Assembly: GCA_012295275.1 (NCBI GenBank)
Contig: CM022665.1
Span: forward strand, 34,973,522 to 35,037,521
Length of the DNA: 64,000 bases
Origin: Chrysomallon squamiferum
Taxonomy: Eukaryota; Mollusca; Gastropoda; Neomphalida; Peltospiridae
Reading direction: 5' to 3'
The notes under the pieces were generated by a model, which saw nothing but the letters and a program-made list of their open reading frames with translations, was not told the origin of the DNA and ran no database searches. The stretch's first letter is position 1. Every line of letters starts with the position of its first letter. A program made the position numbers and the translations under genes. Shown here piece after piece: positions 24,601 to 38,890 of the stretch.

Positions 24601-27600
24601 TGAACTGTACAGACATGAATTTTCTGTCAAAGTACAACACTTTGACATACCAAACTCAAGGTAAACTGCATTAAGGTGTAATAATATCATTTTAGTTTAA
24701 CTGTAAGTGATAAAAGTCATACTAGTAAACAGTATAATAATTAAATTAACTAATTTGTTAACACGATAAAACATTTTGATGTTGTTGCAATGTTTTGTGA
24801 TATTATTTAGTTAGTTAGTTAGTTAGTTATGTTATTTAGACAAACTTAATTTCATTAGGCATAGATTAGTTTATTTTTATTTTTAGTTCATTTTCTTTTC
24901 TGCTTCATTTAAATTAAATTTTTTTTTAATTTCATTATTAAGCTATGTTTTGTTTTTGTTTTGTTTTATTTAATTTTAATTTATTTTATAAGTAGTTAAA
25001 AAAAAAAAAAAAAAAAATGAAATTTAAATAATAATGAAATAAAAAATACAACAATTTTTTTTAGAAGAAATGAAAACAAAACAAAAAATGAAGTCAAAGT
25101 TAACTAAATTAATTTATATAAAAACAAAATGTAATCATGCTAAATTTAAAAATATGACAGATAAATAAAATGTATATAATATAAAAAACATACAATAATA
25201 AAATAAAAATAAAATTATTTTAAATTAAATTAAGCCCCCAAAAATCAAAGAAAAAAACCAAATCAGAAAAATGCTAAAACTAAGAAATGATGCGTGAAAT
25301 AAATAAATAAATAAATAGAACAAAGAAAAATTTAATAAACATAATAAAATCAAATGAAAAAAAGTAATATAAAATGAAATAAAAAATAGAAAAAATTAAA
25401 AATGCAACTAAATTTAAATAAAATACAGCTCAATTAAGCAAAGAAAAACTAAAACTAAAATCATAAATTATAACATATAATAAATAAATAAATAAGTAAA
25501 TAAACAACAAGTTACAGATAAGTAAAATATGATAAACAAATAAAAAATAATGAAAGTAAACTAACTTAAACAAAGAAAACAAATCAAATCAAATCAAGAT
25601 GTTTCATCTACTTATAAAATAAATTAAAACTAAATTTATCTTAAAAATACAATCAAACAAAATAAAATGCAAAATGCAACTAAATTAACCAAGGAAGCTA
25701 AGACTAAAACATAAACTGATATTATAGTAAATGAAATTTAATAAAACATAATAAAATCAACTGCACCCCCCCCCAACACAATAATAATAATAAAATGACA
25801 TACAATAGAAAAAAAGAAATAAAATATGCAACAATATTTAAATTAAATACAACTAAATTGAGCCAAGAAAAGCAAATGAAATTAAGTGAATAAATAAACA
25901 AGTAAATAAACAAAAAAGTAAAAGTTAAAAATAATATAAAATAAAATAAACAAGTAAATAAACAAAAAAGTAAAAGTTAAAAATAATATAAAATAAAATA
26001 AAAAGTACAAATGAAAAAAAAACTGAAATGAAAGTAAACTAAATTAAGGTAAGAAAACAAATCAAATCAAATGGAGTTAAAACAGATAAAATTAAAAAAA
26101 AAAATGATAAACTAAAAGAAATTAAATACTAAATTAACCAAATAAAACAAAAACTAAAATTTAAAACTAAAATCATAACATTAAAAAAATAATAATAATA
26201 AATAAATAAATCAAAGTAACACCAAAAATAAACTATAAAATAAAATGAATAAAACTTAATAAAAAATGTAAAGAAATGAAATTAAACTATTAATAAATAC
26301 AACTAAATTAAACTTCATCCTTTGTTATAATTATTATTATATATATTTTTTTTCTGGTTAATTTAGTTCTGTTTAATTTAATTTAGTTTCATTTCATTTA
26401 ATTTTGTTTTGTTTTGTTTGTTCTATTCATTTCATATTTCATTTTTATTTTATTTTATTATTATTATTATTACTATTTTTATTAATTGTTTTACAGGTAC
26501 AAACAAATATTTTGTTGTTGATTCTGCTACTGGTGAGGTCAAGATTGCTGACCAGTTACCATTCAAAGACACACATGTGTTATTTGTGGAGGCCTCAGAT
26601 GGTCAAGAGACAGACAGAACAACACTGGTGATTAATGTGAATAGTAAGTCAGTCTGTTTGTCCTTCACATTCTCTCTATATGACTAGACAAAGTAATATA
26701 TTTGTTAACACAGTTTAAATTTTTATGATATATTTAGAAAAGTGTAATAAATAAATAAATACATATAATAAGAAGAAGAAGAAGAAGAACAATAACACAA
26801 CAACAACAACAATAATAACAATAATAATAAATGATAATAATAAAGATGATAATGATTATGATGACAATAAACTTATTAACTGGAATAATTTATTGCAAAA
26901 TTGCCACATTCTAAAACTACGAAGGACTAATGTAATTTCTCTAAAGAAATTCCTGTCACTGTGAAAAAGAAATTGTCAGCTTTCAGATATATATTCATAA
27001 GCCAGTTATTTCAGTCATACTTTGTTATGAGTAAAGAATGATAATCACAAACAAATACAACATTTCAGTTGAAGAATTTAGCCTATTTGATTTTATAGTG
27101 AACAAGCATGACATTATAACAATTTCTAACAATCAATAACCAATTTTTAAAAAAATCTGTCTAGTTAAACTGAGACCTGTAATAACTGTTGATGATGTGT
27201 CAACAACGTCAGTGAAAATCATGTGGAAGTTTGACCGTTCAGATTACACACAATATTTAGTCAAATATACACTGAAGTGGGAGGCTGGAGACAACACTGT
27301 TGGAAACACAGACATTGACAGGGACAGATCAGATTTTTTGCTGGACCAACTGAAACCTGGCACACATTATTTTATTGTGCTGACATCAATGGCACAGGAC
27401 TTTAATGTCAGTGAACCAGTCAGTGTGACAACTAAAGGTGAGTTTCAAATCTATCCATTATGCATTAGTACATCCATCATTCCTTCCTTCCTTCTTTCTA
27501 TCCATCAATCCATCCTTCTTTATCTCTATCCAGTTCTCCATCCTCCATCTAACCTTCCTTCCAACCCATCATCCTTTTATCATTCTGTCCATCCAGTGAT

Positions 27601-28078
27601 AAATTTTCAAACTTTATAATTACATAGCAGATAAATTGTTTTGAATATCTGAATAGAAATTAAATATTTGAATGTTATTTAAATCAGCCTATCTATTTTA
27701 TTAAACAATGACTGTGATTTAAATAATTAAGTAAACTGTCATGTATTGATGCAAGCAGTTTTGTGTGATAATGAGAATATGTTTGATGTAAAAATGTCCA
27801 TTTTCAGATTAATTCTATTTTTACCTCTTTTTTTTCTTTCTTTCTTTTTTTTTTTTTCTTTTACAGAAATACCAGTTCTATCACAAATAACAATGGAATT
27901 TAAGGTTACAAATGAAGAATGGAATGCTGCTTTTCTAGACAAAACATCAGCCAAATATAAAGAATTCAAAAACAAAACTGAAATAAATGTATGTTTATTC
28001 ATTCATGTTTAGATTATAAAATTATTAATTAATAACTTATTATTTGTTGCTGCTTGATGTTTTATTTATATAACTTGC

Positions 28079-28166
<88 letters not shown>

Positions 28167-31100
28167 AATAAATAAATAAATAAATTATTAATTACTGTAA
28201 ATTTTAAGTTATATTTTGATTGTAAACAATGTTCATGCTAATTTTTCTAAACCACTTAGTGGAACCTTTGATGCTTTGAAAAACCCCCAGAAATGTACAG
28301 TCACAAAAAACAAACATATTTTGTAAATTAAAATGATTGGTAACATTCGTATGTGCACAGTACTAAAACAGTGACTGCACAGCCACATCCCCACACAGCT
28401 TAGAGAGAACACTGATTATAATTCATTTATGCTTTTAAATAATAAAAATGGCTAATTCGAAAATATACCTATTGATTAGTTCAGAAATTACACCTATTTT
28501 TATGTTAAATGAATACTGAAAAAAATCATTAATAAATTAAACTCATTTTTCTTTTTTTTAAAGATAAGAAAAGCATTGATAACTTCCAGTGGGATACATA
28601 AAGTAGCAGTTTTAAATTTAAGGTAATTTCATCTTTTGCTTTTATATAATCATATCATTTTTCATAAATGTCATATTTTTTTTTAAATGATTTACTAATT
28701 AAAAATGAAAAATGCATAGGTGAAGAAAAACAAATAACTCAAACTATTTGGTTTTTCAAATATTCATAATTCATAAAACATTATCTAGTTTAATATACTT
28801 TTCATTTTTCTAAAAGAATCTAAAACATTATTCAAATTTTAATTATCTAGCTCATTTTTCACCTCTTCCAAATTTATAATCTTTTCTCCAATTTAATTCA
28901 TTTTTTGCTAATATTTTTAAATGTTGTAATTAAATATTTTTGGAAAACATGAATTTTCTATGATTCAAATTACCAGTTTGATTATCTATCTTGGTTCTAC
29001 CCTATTCTGAAATCACAAACTTTTTTCCTATGTAATCCATTTTTATCTAAAAAAAAATTGAAATGTTATAATTAAATAATTTAAAAAAATATAAGTTTAT
29101 ATGTATATGAATAATAACTTAAATCTATTATTTAAAAAAAAAGTTTGTGTGCTTTTGATAATGTCAGAATTGATTACATTATTGATGATTCCAGAAAAGG
29201 ATCTGTCATTGTTGATGCTGTGGTATCTGTCAATCAATCTGGTAATGTAAGTGATACAAGGAAAACACTGGTAGCAGCCATTACTGGTGGACAGATGGGT
29301 GATGCAACTGTTGATTCAAAATATTATTCATTTTATTCAGAAGGCAAGTTTGTTTTTTTATTATTTTTTTTTTGTGTGTATGTATTTAGTTCAGTGCTTA
29401 GCAATTCACTGAAAGAGAAAGAGTTTTGTCTATTTAATGTTCATTAAGAAAATTAATTTAGAAATATTAGAATGTTCTTATCTAATTAATGTCAGAATTT
29501 AAGAATTTATTTTTTTAAAAACAAATCAAATTTGAAATGTTATTACATATTTAGGAATTATTCTGAATCATTAATAGAGTGGTTAGAGCAAATAAAGTGC
29601 CATTTTAAGTATTTCAAATTATATGCAGCTCATACATTCATCTAATAGTTTTTACCAATTTTTTGTTATGTTTACAAATAATAAAAATAGTAATAATAAT
29701 ATTGGCTTTTTTTTCCCGTAGATCACTATGCAGTAATTAAATCAGTTGAGGTTGCTCAAAGAAATCCTGCTGAAATAACACAGGATTCAACAACATCAGT
29801 GATCTGCTCAGCTCGACTTGTTGGACAAGGGCTGACTCCACTGTTCAGCTGGAAACTCAATAAATCTCCGATTCATGCAGATCTGTCAAGTCGATTAAAT
29901 GTAACACTGTCAAACACAGAAGGAGACAGTTTTGGTTTTACTTCTGTGATAACTTTTAGGCCAATAACTCTTAATGATAGAGGTAAGTTTTAGTAAATAT
30001 TTAGTCATGTTTATTATTATTATTATATTTTGTTTACAATTTTACAATAGCAATAGATGTGCTGTGAGATTTTTATTATGTGAAACTATTAAATCATTAT
30101 GGTTAGCAGATTTCTAACTGAATATTAAATTTATAGAATTAAATAGTTATAATGTCAGGTGTATAACAATTACAAAACAAATCATAACATTATAACTTCC
30201 TCTGATTTTAATTAGCAGATGTTTAAATAAGTTAAGAGTACTATCCTGTAGACTGCAACTATAACATCCTCGGAAAATGTCAAATGTGTACAATATAATT
30301 AACAGATGTTTAAGTAAGTAAACATTAAGATATGAGATTAATCTTGGAGACTGTACACTGATATAAAGCCACTTGGAACACTTAACACTTTTTTCACCTT
30401 TGAAAATGTCAGATATAATATAATTAAACCTAAATAAATATTAAAGTATTAAACAGTTATATAAAAACTTAAGACAAACTATAAGCTTCATATAAATATG
30501 GAAGTATCAAATCACTTTATTATGATCATCAGAGTTTTAACAAGAGATTAAATTTGTTATTCTGATATAATCTGGTTTATAATATTTAGGCCTGATGATT
30601 GTTTTTACATTTTGTTACCTTCAGATTAATAATAATATCACCTACTTGTTTCTGATTATTATTATTTTTTTTACAATATTTGCAGGTGATCTTGAATGTT
30701 CTTTGACCAACAGAAAACAGACTGTGACCTCTGTGAGCAAGTCAATTACACTGAAGGTTATAGCAAAACCAGAGGTGACTCTTTTACCCATGACTCTGTA
30801 CATTAGGAAAGGACAAGTTGGCACACTTAACTGTTCTGTTGAAAGCAAAACTGATTACACTGTTACCTGGCACATCAACGGAAATAAAGTGGAGAACACT
30901 GGAGGTAATTTTACTGTGTTTGTAACAGATGTATTTTCATATCTGTTTCTGCAAGAGAAGAAAGAATGCATGACTTTGTTAGAATATATGATCATGTAAG
31001 AGGTGTAAGATAGACATTCACAGATACAGACAGATGGATGGATGGATGGATAGATAGATAAATAGATTATTATTAAAGAAACATGGATAGATTGATCAAC

Positions 31101-34100
31101 TGATGACCAAATATTTATAGTTAAATACGATTACAATTACTAAGTTAACTTTTAATCATAAAATGAAAGGTGAATTTATTGTTTTCTTGCTGTTAATTTA
31201 ATTTAATTTTTTTTTTTTTTAATAGTGTATTTCATTTTAGTTTATTTTTATTTCAGCAATCAGGATGAATAATTATGTACTTTTAAACATTAGAAATATA
31301 AATGATGATGCTAAGTATACTTGTCTTGCAACAAACATTGCTGGAGTTGTCACTAGCAACATTGCAGTTGTAGGACCATTTACAGGTAAAATGTAGCAAC
31401 ACTGACTAATATTCATAGTTTATTTTTAAATAAATAAATAAATCTCAGAGGAATAATATGGTAGTATAAGGGAGTGGCCATGACAGCATTATCTTACTAA
31501 TAGTATTAGTTTTATGCATTCTTATGTTTTATTCCTTTATGTTACTTGGACTCCAATATAAATCATACCAGCTCACATTCACGTGGAGTCCAGTATCAAC
31601 AGTATTATTTGTATAGAATATTCATTTTTTGAGTCCTTTATCATAATCATAAAACATAAATTTTTTAAAATAAAAATACTGTAATACAAGCAGTATAATT
31701 AAGTAATGAATTCCATTACAGAAAAACTATTCTGTGCTGCTCGCACAAACAACAGAGGTATCTCATGGCCACATGTACCTGCAGGCAAGATGGCTGAAGC
31801 ACCTTGCACAGGAAATTACAAAGGTAGCATATATTTATTTCTTTATGTGTTTAGTAAATAACAATAAAAATAAAATTATCATGTAGAAATGCAATTAAGT
31901 CTCCATTTAGTACAGAAATATGATTTTCAGTTAACTAATTTGACTGCAAAATATGATATTTTCGATATAAAAGTTATTAATGTTTAAATGTAAACTTTTT
32001 GTTACAAATATACATTAATTTTAATCATTATTTATTTTTATTTATTTAAAATCCATTTGACTTTAATTATAAATTAAATATCCAATAATTATTTTAATAA
32101 TTTTATATTAGATATTAATATATAGTATATCTCCCCCATTTTTCCTTTGAAATAATTAATTTACTTTTGTTATTTTAGGATCAGCCAAACAATTGTGTCT
32201 GAGCAATGGAGTTTGGCAAAACTTAACAGACTTGACAAACTGCAAACTAGAAGCACTTGTGGATTTAGCAGAACGAGTATGTCTGTTTTTAGTGTGTACA
32301 AAATAAACAGCCAAAATACATTTTTTTCAAATATTTTAATTTAAATCTTATGTGGAATCTATAGTTTTGCATCTTCACAAATTATTTAATTTTGGTGATA
32401 AAATTTAGCTGATTATAAAATATCCCACTCCTCCCCCAAAAAACAACAAGTTTGCAAAAAAAGGAGAGAAAAAGTATGGGGTTTTTTCTTCTATCAAAAT
32501 AGTGTTTTGTAAATAAAAGTTGTAACAATTCCTAATAGACTGAGTAAATTATTATAAATTACCAGTATCCTCAGTCATTCCATGAATTTTTATCAAAAAA
32601 AACAAAAACAAAAAAAGAAAGAAAGAAAGTAAAAGATTGTACCCCCAAATTTATGTGTGTGGATGTATACCAAATAAATTAATGTAATTCATTGGTACCC
32701 ACTTTATCATAAAAATAATGTTTTATAAAATTTAGAGAAATAAGTGAAATGAAATTTCAAAATGTGTCACTGTAAAGAGTTAATAATAACTGATTGTTCA
32801 CATTTTTGAAAACCAGTGATTTATTTTAGTCATAATTTAAAAAAAAAAAAAAAAATTAATTGTAAATAAATTTGTTCTTCAGTTAATATATAAATAAAAA
32901 AAAATTAAAAAACATTAATTGTAACCTGTTTTTACAAAGTGACATGATATGAAATGTTAATAATGTTGTTCTTTAGTGTGTTATATGACACTGTTAAAGC
33001 TGTTGTAAAAAATTAATTTGGGGATTAACATATATATTATCCCTATCCCAGGCAGAGGCAAAGAGAGAAGGCATTGACAGTGAAAGTACAGAGGCAATCA
33101 TGAACAATCTGGCCAACCTAACATCATCAGAAACTCTGGCATCAGGTGATATTGATGTATCTATCAAAATTATTGAAGATGTTATACATGCAAATGAAAG
33201 GGACACCAAAAAGAAAATTAAAAATGATGAAATAAAGGTATGAGTCAATAATGGCTATTACTCTGACTGGTAAATAATATTTATTTATTTATTTTATTTT
33301 TTTTTTTTTTTTAATCTTTGAAAAGGTTATAAATTTGAAATTTTAAGTTTTCAAAAAAGATATTTTCACTGATGAATTTAACGGTTTTATTTCTTATTAC
33401 GCCACTTTAAAGAGTAGTAGATTCACACATATCAGTTTCTTTTTCGTCTACTACCTTATTTAACAAATCATTCAATACATTTTATTCTCCAGTTTAATAT
33501 AACATCAACTATGTAGGGAATTACTGATAACTGTTTTAAGATATCAGCTTTATCCACTCAGGTTAAAATGGAAAATGCAGTGAGGCTCTTTCAGGCTCCA
33601 TACATCATTCAGCCTGAGTAGGATGAAACTGATATCTTAAGACAGTAATCAGTTATTTCTTTTATACTGCAATCCTAAATATTACACAAACTAAATTAAT
33701 TTAACGGTTATATTTCTTATTATGCCACTTTAAAGAGTAGTAGATTCACACATATCAGTTTCTTTTTCGTCTACTACCTTATTGCCTACAAAAACTAGAC
33801 ATAGTTCTTAAATAACTGCAGTTTGTTTGTTATTTTTTTTAAATGAAAACAGTTTTCAAAATAGTTGTTTAACATCCAAAACTGTAATTAAACACTAAAT
33901 AATAAAATATATGTAAATAGCATTTAAGTAAAAGTTGTTCCATCACAGAAAGACCTCTTTTTGTTCAGTCACATCATATCTTGCCTCTGTTTCTAGTGAA
34001 AATACAAGCAATAATTTTTAATATTTATGTAAAATAAATTGTAAGTTAGGAAATCAGTATTAATAGATAATTAAGTATACTTTTTATTTAGGACATGGTT

Positions 34101-37100
34101 AAGGCAGCTGATAATATGCTGAGTACATCCAAGAATGAATGGAGGGATCTTCATATCAAGGTAACTGAAATTACTTATATCCTGTGTAACAGATGACCAA
34201 CTGGACTTTGTCTTTTCTTATTCTTTCATTTTTCATTTGTGTTATTCAGAGAGGGTCCTTTTTTAAATGTGATTGTTTACTCACTGGAGGTTACATATAA
34301 TTTCTGGATGGTAAAGATTGTGAATTTCTTACCCATTTATAAAAATAATGTCTACATGAATTTTAAATTATTAAAATTAAAAGCTTCTATTACCGTATAT
34401 ACTTGTGTACAAGGTGACCTTATGTATAAGTCAATGTGTATTTTAAGACCAACAATTGCGTCATTTTAGGTATTACTTGTGTATAAGTCAACTGTAGATT
34501 CCAGGCACCGTCACTATTTTTTAGACCAGTGTTACAGTGCCATGAAGGCCTACATTGTACGTCTACTGTAACATAACTTGCACGAGCTGTAACTTGCACG
34601 AACATACCATAATAACGTAAATGCATGTATTACACGAGCTATAGCCTAAATGTATCATAAATAGTATCTCTTTAATGTAATAGGTCTAACATGGAGACCT
34701 AACTTACTGTTATATTTAGCCGTTCTATGATTTCACGATTGCAGTATTATTTCACCAAATTCTTTACAATTACACAAGTGAGTTTTGTTTATGAAATTAG
34801 GACCGATATTTAGTGCAATTTGGCAGAGAAGTCTGCATTCCTAGATCATTGCAAGACGCCGTAAGGCATAATGCCGTACTGACGGTTTTCTCGCTTTAAA
34901 ATGTATTTTTGTGTCATTAAACGGAAGAATATCATGTTTTACATTCATATTTGGTTTTGTTTTTTAATTTTTCCAAATTTTTTATACAATAAAATTATAT
35001 TTTTGAAAAGCTGAAAGACCGTGATTATTTTAGATGCATCCAGTAGCAAAAAATAGTCAAAATGGCGACTCTTCAGCAACAGCTACAAAAGCATTACCTA
35101 TGTATAAGTCGACCCCCAAAATATTACCTTAATATAGTCTCCCAAAAATTCGACTTATACACAAGTATATACGGTAATTAAACAAATGCTGTATTGAAAT
35201 TTATAATACAAAAAACAGTAAGAAATTAAAAATATTTACCATTAGAATAACACATTAAATATTTTGTTTACTAGATATTTTATTTTGATATTATTAATGA
35301 ATATTAAAATCTGTAAATTTTCATGTATTAAAAAAAATATATATAATAATACATAAAGCTAGTTTGCTACTTCTGTAAACAATTTATACATTATATTTAT
35401 TTTGTATAACTGATTTTCAATCAACAGAAAAAGAGGGGAGCAGCTGCACTAATGAAATCACTGGATGCCATTGGCCATCTTGCCAGTCAAAGGGCTGAAG
35501 GTTTAGTTGGCAGAAATTCACATATTGCTAATAATCTAGGTAACTTTTTAAAGCTTATTTGGAGTGAAGATATTTTCTTTAAAACATCTTAAATATTTTA
35601 TATCAGTTTTAGTTCTACAGAACAAGTACATGTATGAAGTGGATGATCAAAATTATGTAGTTTCTTATAGTTTTTAAATCATAAGATTTTTAAAATTACT
35701 TCAATCAATTTATTACAAATATTATTATCATTACAATTTTACAAAATCTAAAAATTCAAAAATAGAACAACTATGAAAGTTAATCATTTCTTTTCAAAAG
35801 AGGATATTATTATTGTTGTTGTTATTATTTTATCCTTATTTATCATTTTTAATGCATATAATTATTACTGCTTTTATTACTATTATTATTATTGTTAATT
35901 TTTGTTATTAATATTATTAATACAAATGTTATTTTATTTTCAGTCCTGGAATATGGAAAATCTAATGCAAGCGATATTGAATTTCCAAGACTTGATTATT
36001 TTAAATATCCTCCCTGGATGAAGGAAACTCAGACAAGAGCTTATTTGAAATCAGTTTCATATATAAAGGCACCTGAAGGTAATTTTAAAATCTAAAAATT
36101 ATACAGAAATAATGTTTATTTGATTTGTATTCAGCTCAGTATATGTTAATTGTATTGATATAATTAGTGAGAGAAGTTTTGTTTTAATGGTTTCTTTTCT
36201 GCCTGAAGAAAGGTTTTATTTAACAAATCATTCAATACATTTTATTCTCCAGTTTAATATAACATCAACTATGTAGGGAATTACTGATAACTGTTTTAAG
36301 ATATCAGCTTTATCCACTCAGGTTAAAATGGAAAATGCAGTGAGGCTCTTTCAGGCTCCATACATCATTCAGCCTGAGTAGGATGAAACTGATATCTTAA
36401 GACAGTAATCAGTTATTTCTTTTATACTGCAATCCTAAATATTACACAAACTAAATTAATTTAACGGTTATATTTCTTATTATGCCACTTTAAAGAGTAG
36501 TAGATTCACACATATCAGTTTCTTTTTCGTCTACTACCTTATTGCCTACAAAAACTAGACATAGTTCTTAAATAACTGCAGTTTGTTTGTTAATTTTTTA
36601 AATGAAAACAGTTTTCAAAATAGTTGTTTAACATCCAAAACTGTAATTAAACACTAAATAATAAAATATATGTAAATAGCATTTAAGTAAAAGTAGTTCC
36701 ATCACAGAAAGACCTCTTTTTGTTCAGTCACATCATATCTTGCCTCTGTTTCTAGTGATTGCAGGACAAATACAGTTAAGGTCTATATTGATAATGAGTC
36801 ATTATCCAGTTTGTTATTTGTTTTCAATAAACAGCAATCATTTTTTTTTTTAATGTGCATTTTCCCATAGACATGAAAACACAAACCACAGCCTTTCTTA
36901 ATATGGCCCATTAATATTTCAGTTGTGTTGCTTATCTAAGTCTCAGTGACATGACAGACATAAGTTTAATATTTTCTTGTAATGTTATGTAATGAGTAAG
37001 TAATATTATTTTGTTATTTACACCAAATATTTACTGATCTAATATATATATTTTTTTTTTTTCAAAACCTAGTCATTAGTTCATATAGAGTAAGTCTGAA

Positions 37101-38841
37101 ATTTAATATGTATGTTTGTTTTTTTAAATCTAGGGACTGCTTTCCAGGGCTACAGTGGTGTATGCTATAAAGATATGTCAGATTTAGTACAAAGTGCAGA
37201 ACCTGAAACAAGGTTTTACTTTTTAACTGATAATTAGTTTAATTTAGTACATTTCAACGCTTGGGTAAATATTGCTTTTATTTATTTTTAAACATATAGA
37301 AATTGAAATATTGCTAATGTGTATATAAGAAAAAACCCAGCAAAAACAAGAATAATAATAGCAATTCTAATTAACAAATGAACAATTAAATAAATAAATG
37401 AACTTGTAATCATGCCAAACATGCAGCAATGATATGTTATAAATAATTACTGTCATAATCACAACTGAAAAAATTACCAAAACAAATTATGTTTTAAAAA
37501 CCAAGTGAAAATTTTATAATATTTATATCAAATTTTATATTTGTATGTTACATTTCAGTGAGGACTCTAATGCTGTTAGCAAAAAAGTCAATTCTTTGAT
37601 TCTTTCATTCTCTCTGAATCCTCCACCTGCTGGCAAACTGGATCCACCCTTGAAACTTACCTTTCAACACCTATCAGTGAGTATAAACATAAAACTAATA
37701 CCTGTGTGTCACAGACACTTAAGCAGTTAATTCAGCTTGATGCAATATTTTATAATTTTATCATATGTCTAAAAACCATTTATTATTGTATATACAGTTC
37801 TTCAGATTCTTGTGTTTCTCTGTCAGCAAAAACCATTTAAACCTAGTTATATTTTTTATTTAATAATTAATATGTGTATGGTATATAAAAATGTCAGTAT
37901 AGATAAATGCATATGTTCTGTGTGTATGTATGTATGTATGTGTGTACTATGTATGTATGTATTTATGTATTTATGTTTGAATGTACGTAAGCCTGTGTGT
38001 GTACCTTTGTAATATATGTAACATAAATATGTATAAATGGTTAAATGTATGTCTGAAAAATATGTATTCTGTTAACAGGAAAATTTTTCTGATCCATCCT
38101 GTGGTTTTATGAATTATTCACCACCGTATGTATTTGTTTAAAATTTTAAGTCATTCCTTTAAATAGAGACTAATGTGAATTAAAGAAAATATTTCATTAC
38201 CTATGGAAGTCTAGATTACTGTTTAATAAAACATTTGTTGCAAACTTAATGGAAACATTATATGTAAGTAAATTTCCAAATAATTCATTACTTTTAACAA
38301 TTCACTGTATTTTGTTAAATTCTAAACAGAAATAAACCTGAAAAAATGTGTACTGTTATATAAAGTAGTTCAGAAATTAAGTAATTTATATAAATTAAAG
38401 TTTTCAATAATTCCTTTGTATCTTTTTAATAAATATGGTACAAATATTTTTTAAATAATTTTAATTAGATTCAGTTAAAAGTAAAAATTAAGACAACATT
38501 TCTAGGTATCAAACTACTGGCCACTGGTCAACAGAAGGATGTGTTGTGGTCACTAAATCAGATAATGTGACAGTGTGTGAATGTGACCACTTAACTAACT
38601 TTGCCATCTTAATGAGTCCTGGGAAAACAGTATGTTAAATTTAATTTACTTTTTTAAATTTAAAAATAAAATAAAATAATATAAAATAAATAAATAAATA
38701 AATAATAAGATACAAATAAGAAAGATAATAATAGTTTGCTTTCAGTCCAAAATATATATATTTCACATTTAATGTTTAACTTTTTATGATTTTTAAAACC
38801 TTATTCATATTCTAAAATAAACACAACTGAAATATATTTAT

Positions 38842-38890
<49 letters not shown>

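Noticed and set aside
34420-34626. A minus-strand 68-residue frame
   Set aside because: It lies wholly inside MITE copy 2 and has no support as a gene.
33456-36758. CRISPR-like repeat pair
   Set aside because: There are just two long copies with different flanks in a eukaryotic gene; this is an interspersed repeat.
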